The notes beneath the pieces are model-generated. The model was given only the letters and a program-made list of their open reading frames with translations. It did no database searches and had not been told where the DNA came from. Of a DNA stretch of 39,833 nt, positions 39,776-39,833 are shown piece by piece; the first letter of the stretch is position 1; the number at the start of each line of letters is the position of its first letter. The DNA comes from an uncultured Ruminococcus sp. (GTDB lineage: Bacteria; Bacillota; Clostridia; Oscillospirales; CAG-272): assembly GCA_902778145.1 (NCBI GenBank), contig CACYWW010000012.1:1-39833 (forward strand), in the 5' to 3' direction. The position numbers and the translations under genes are program-made.

Positions 39776-39833
39776 TTATGATTGCACGCGATGCGTGCAA
39801 ATTATGAGTTGAGGCTTCGCCTCAACGTTATGA
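39776..39833. repeat. 26-nt periodic TTATGA/hairpin array, cut by window end
   Basis: TTATGA occurs at 39776, 39802 and 39828, exactly 26 nt apart. Each interval holds a perfect hairpin of 8+3+8 nt with different sequence: TTGCACGC/GCGTGCAA (39782-39800) and GTTGAGGC/GCCTCAAC (39808-39826). Spacer constant, stems variable, geometry fixed. The array probably continues past the window. Confidence 0.8.

Noticed and set aside
39776-39833. 26-nt periodic array as a CRISPR
   Set aside because: The constant part is only 6-7 nt and every variable segment is itself a perfect palindromic hairpin, unlike CRISPR spacers.

Overview
The window looks like chromosomal DNA of a monoderm, fermentative Bacillota, most likely class Clostridia (perhaps a gut Oscillospirales-type lineage; the rank below class is inference). 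The reasons are strong AGGAGG-type ribosome sites, several near-consensus sigma-A promoters with 17-bp spacers, GC-rich codon third positions, many lipoproteins with Thr/Glu/Pro linkers, an EpsC-type cysE-cysS pair, M42 peptidases, and sigma factors paired with membrane regulators. No tRNA, rRNA, transposase, phage or CRISPR locus was seen.

Layout. 1-374: a gene remnant and a short ORF. 467-8544 (minus): one tight transcription unit from a single promoter, cysE-cysS followed by three carbohydrate genes (a GH28-like polygalacturonase, a membrane-anchored Ig-like protein and a GH99/71-like lipoprotein). 8638-11524: a small membrane protein, a structured hairpin repeat, a sigma/membrane-regulator pair (minus), a second repeat unit and rplS with its promoter and leader. 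11593-14739: a HAD phosphatase (minus) divergent from a PHP phosphatase-Lrp-aminotransferase operon (plus).

14776-29514 (minus) is a run of thirteen closely spaced genes. Its promoter-proximal part is an aminotransferase and trpS. Next comes a probable cell-envelope glycopolymer block: a phosphodiester-glycosidase-like protein, a GT2-GtrA glycosyltransferase, an Lgt-fold protein lacking key catalytic residues, and three paralogous AlgX/DHHW-like lipoproteins on PETTT-repeat linkers. The distal part is a sugar-salvage block: a NamZ-type muramidase, GNAT, aldo/keto reductase, TIM-barrel isomerase and Gfo/Idh/MocA dehydrogenase. 29621-31097: a lipoprotein with a long ORF-free leader, divergent from murD.

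31126-39833 (plus): murD, a conserved hypothetical protein, three tandem M42 aminopeptidases with a methionine-gamma-lyase-like enzyme, a second sigma/membrane-regulator pair, a terminator, and the start of a 26-nt periodic hairpin array cut by the window edge.

The most interesting material is (i) the envelope block with its three O-acetyltransferase-like paralogs and unusual Lgt homolog, (ii) the adjacent NamZ operon, which may be an undescribed amino-sugar salvage route, and (iii) two families of short-spacer/hairpin repeats lying at the edges of both sigma-factor loci.
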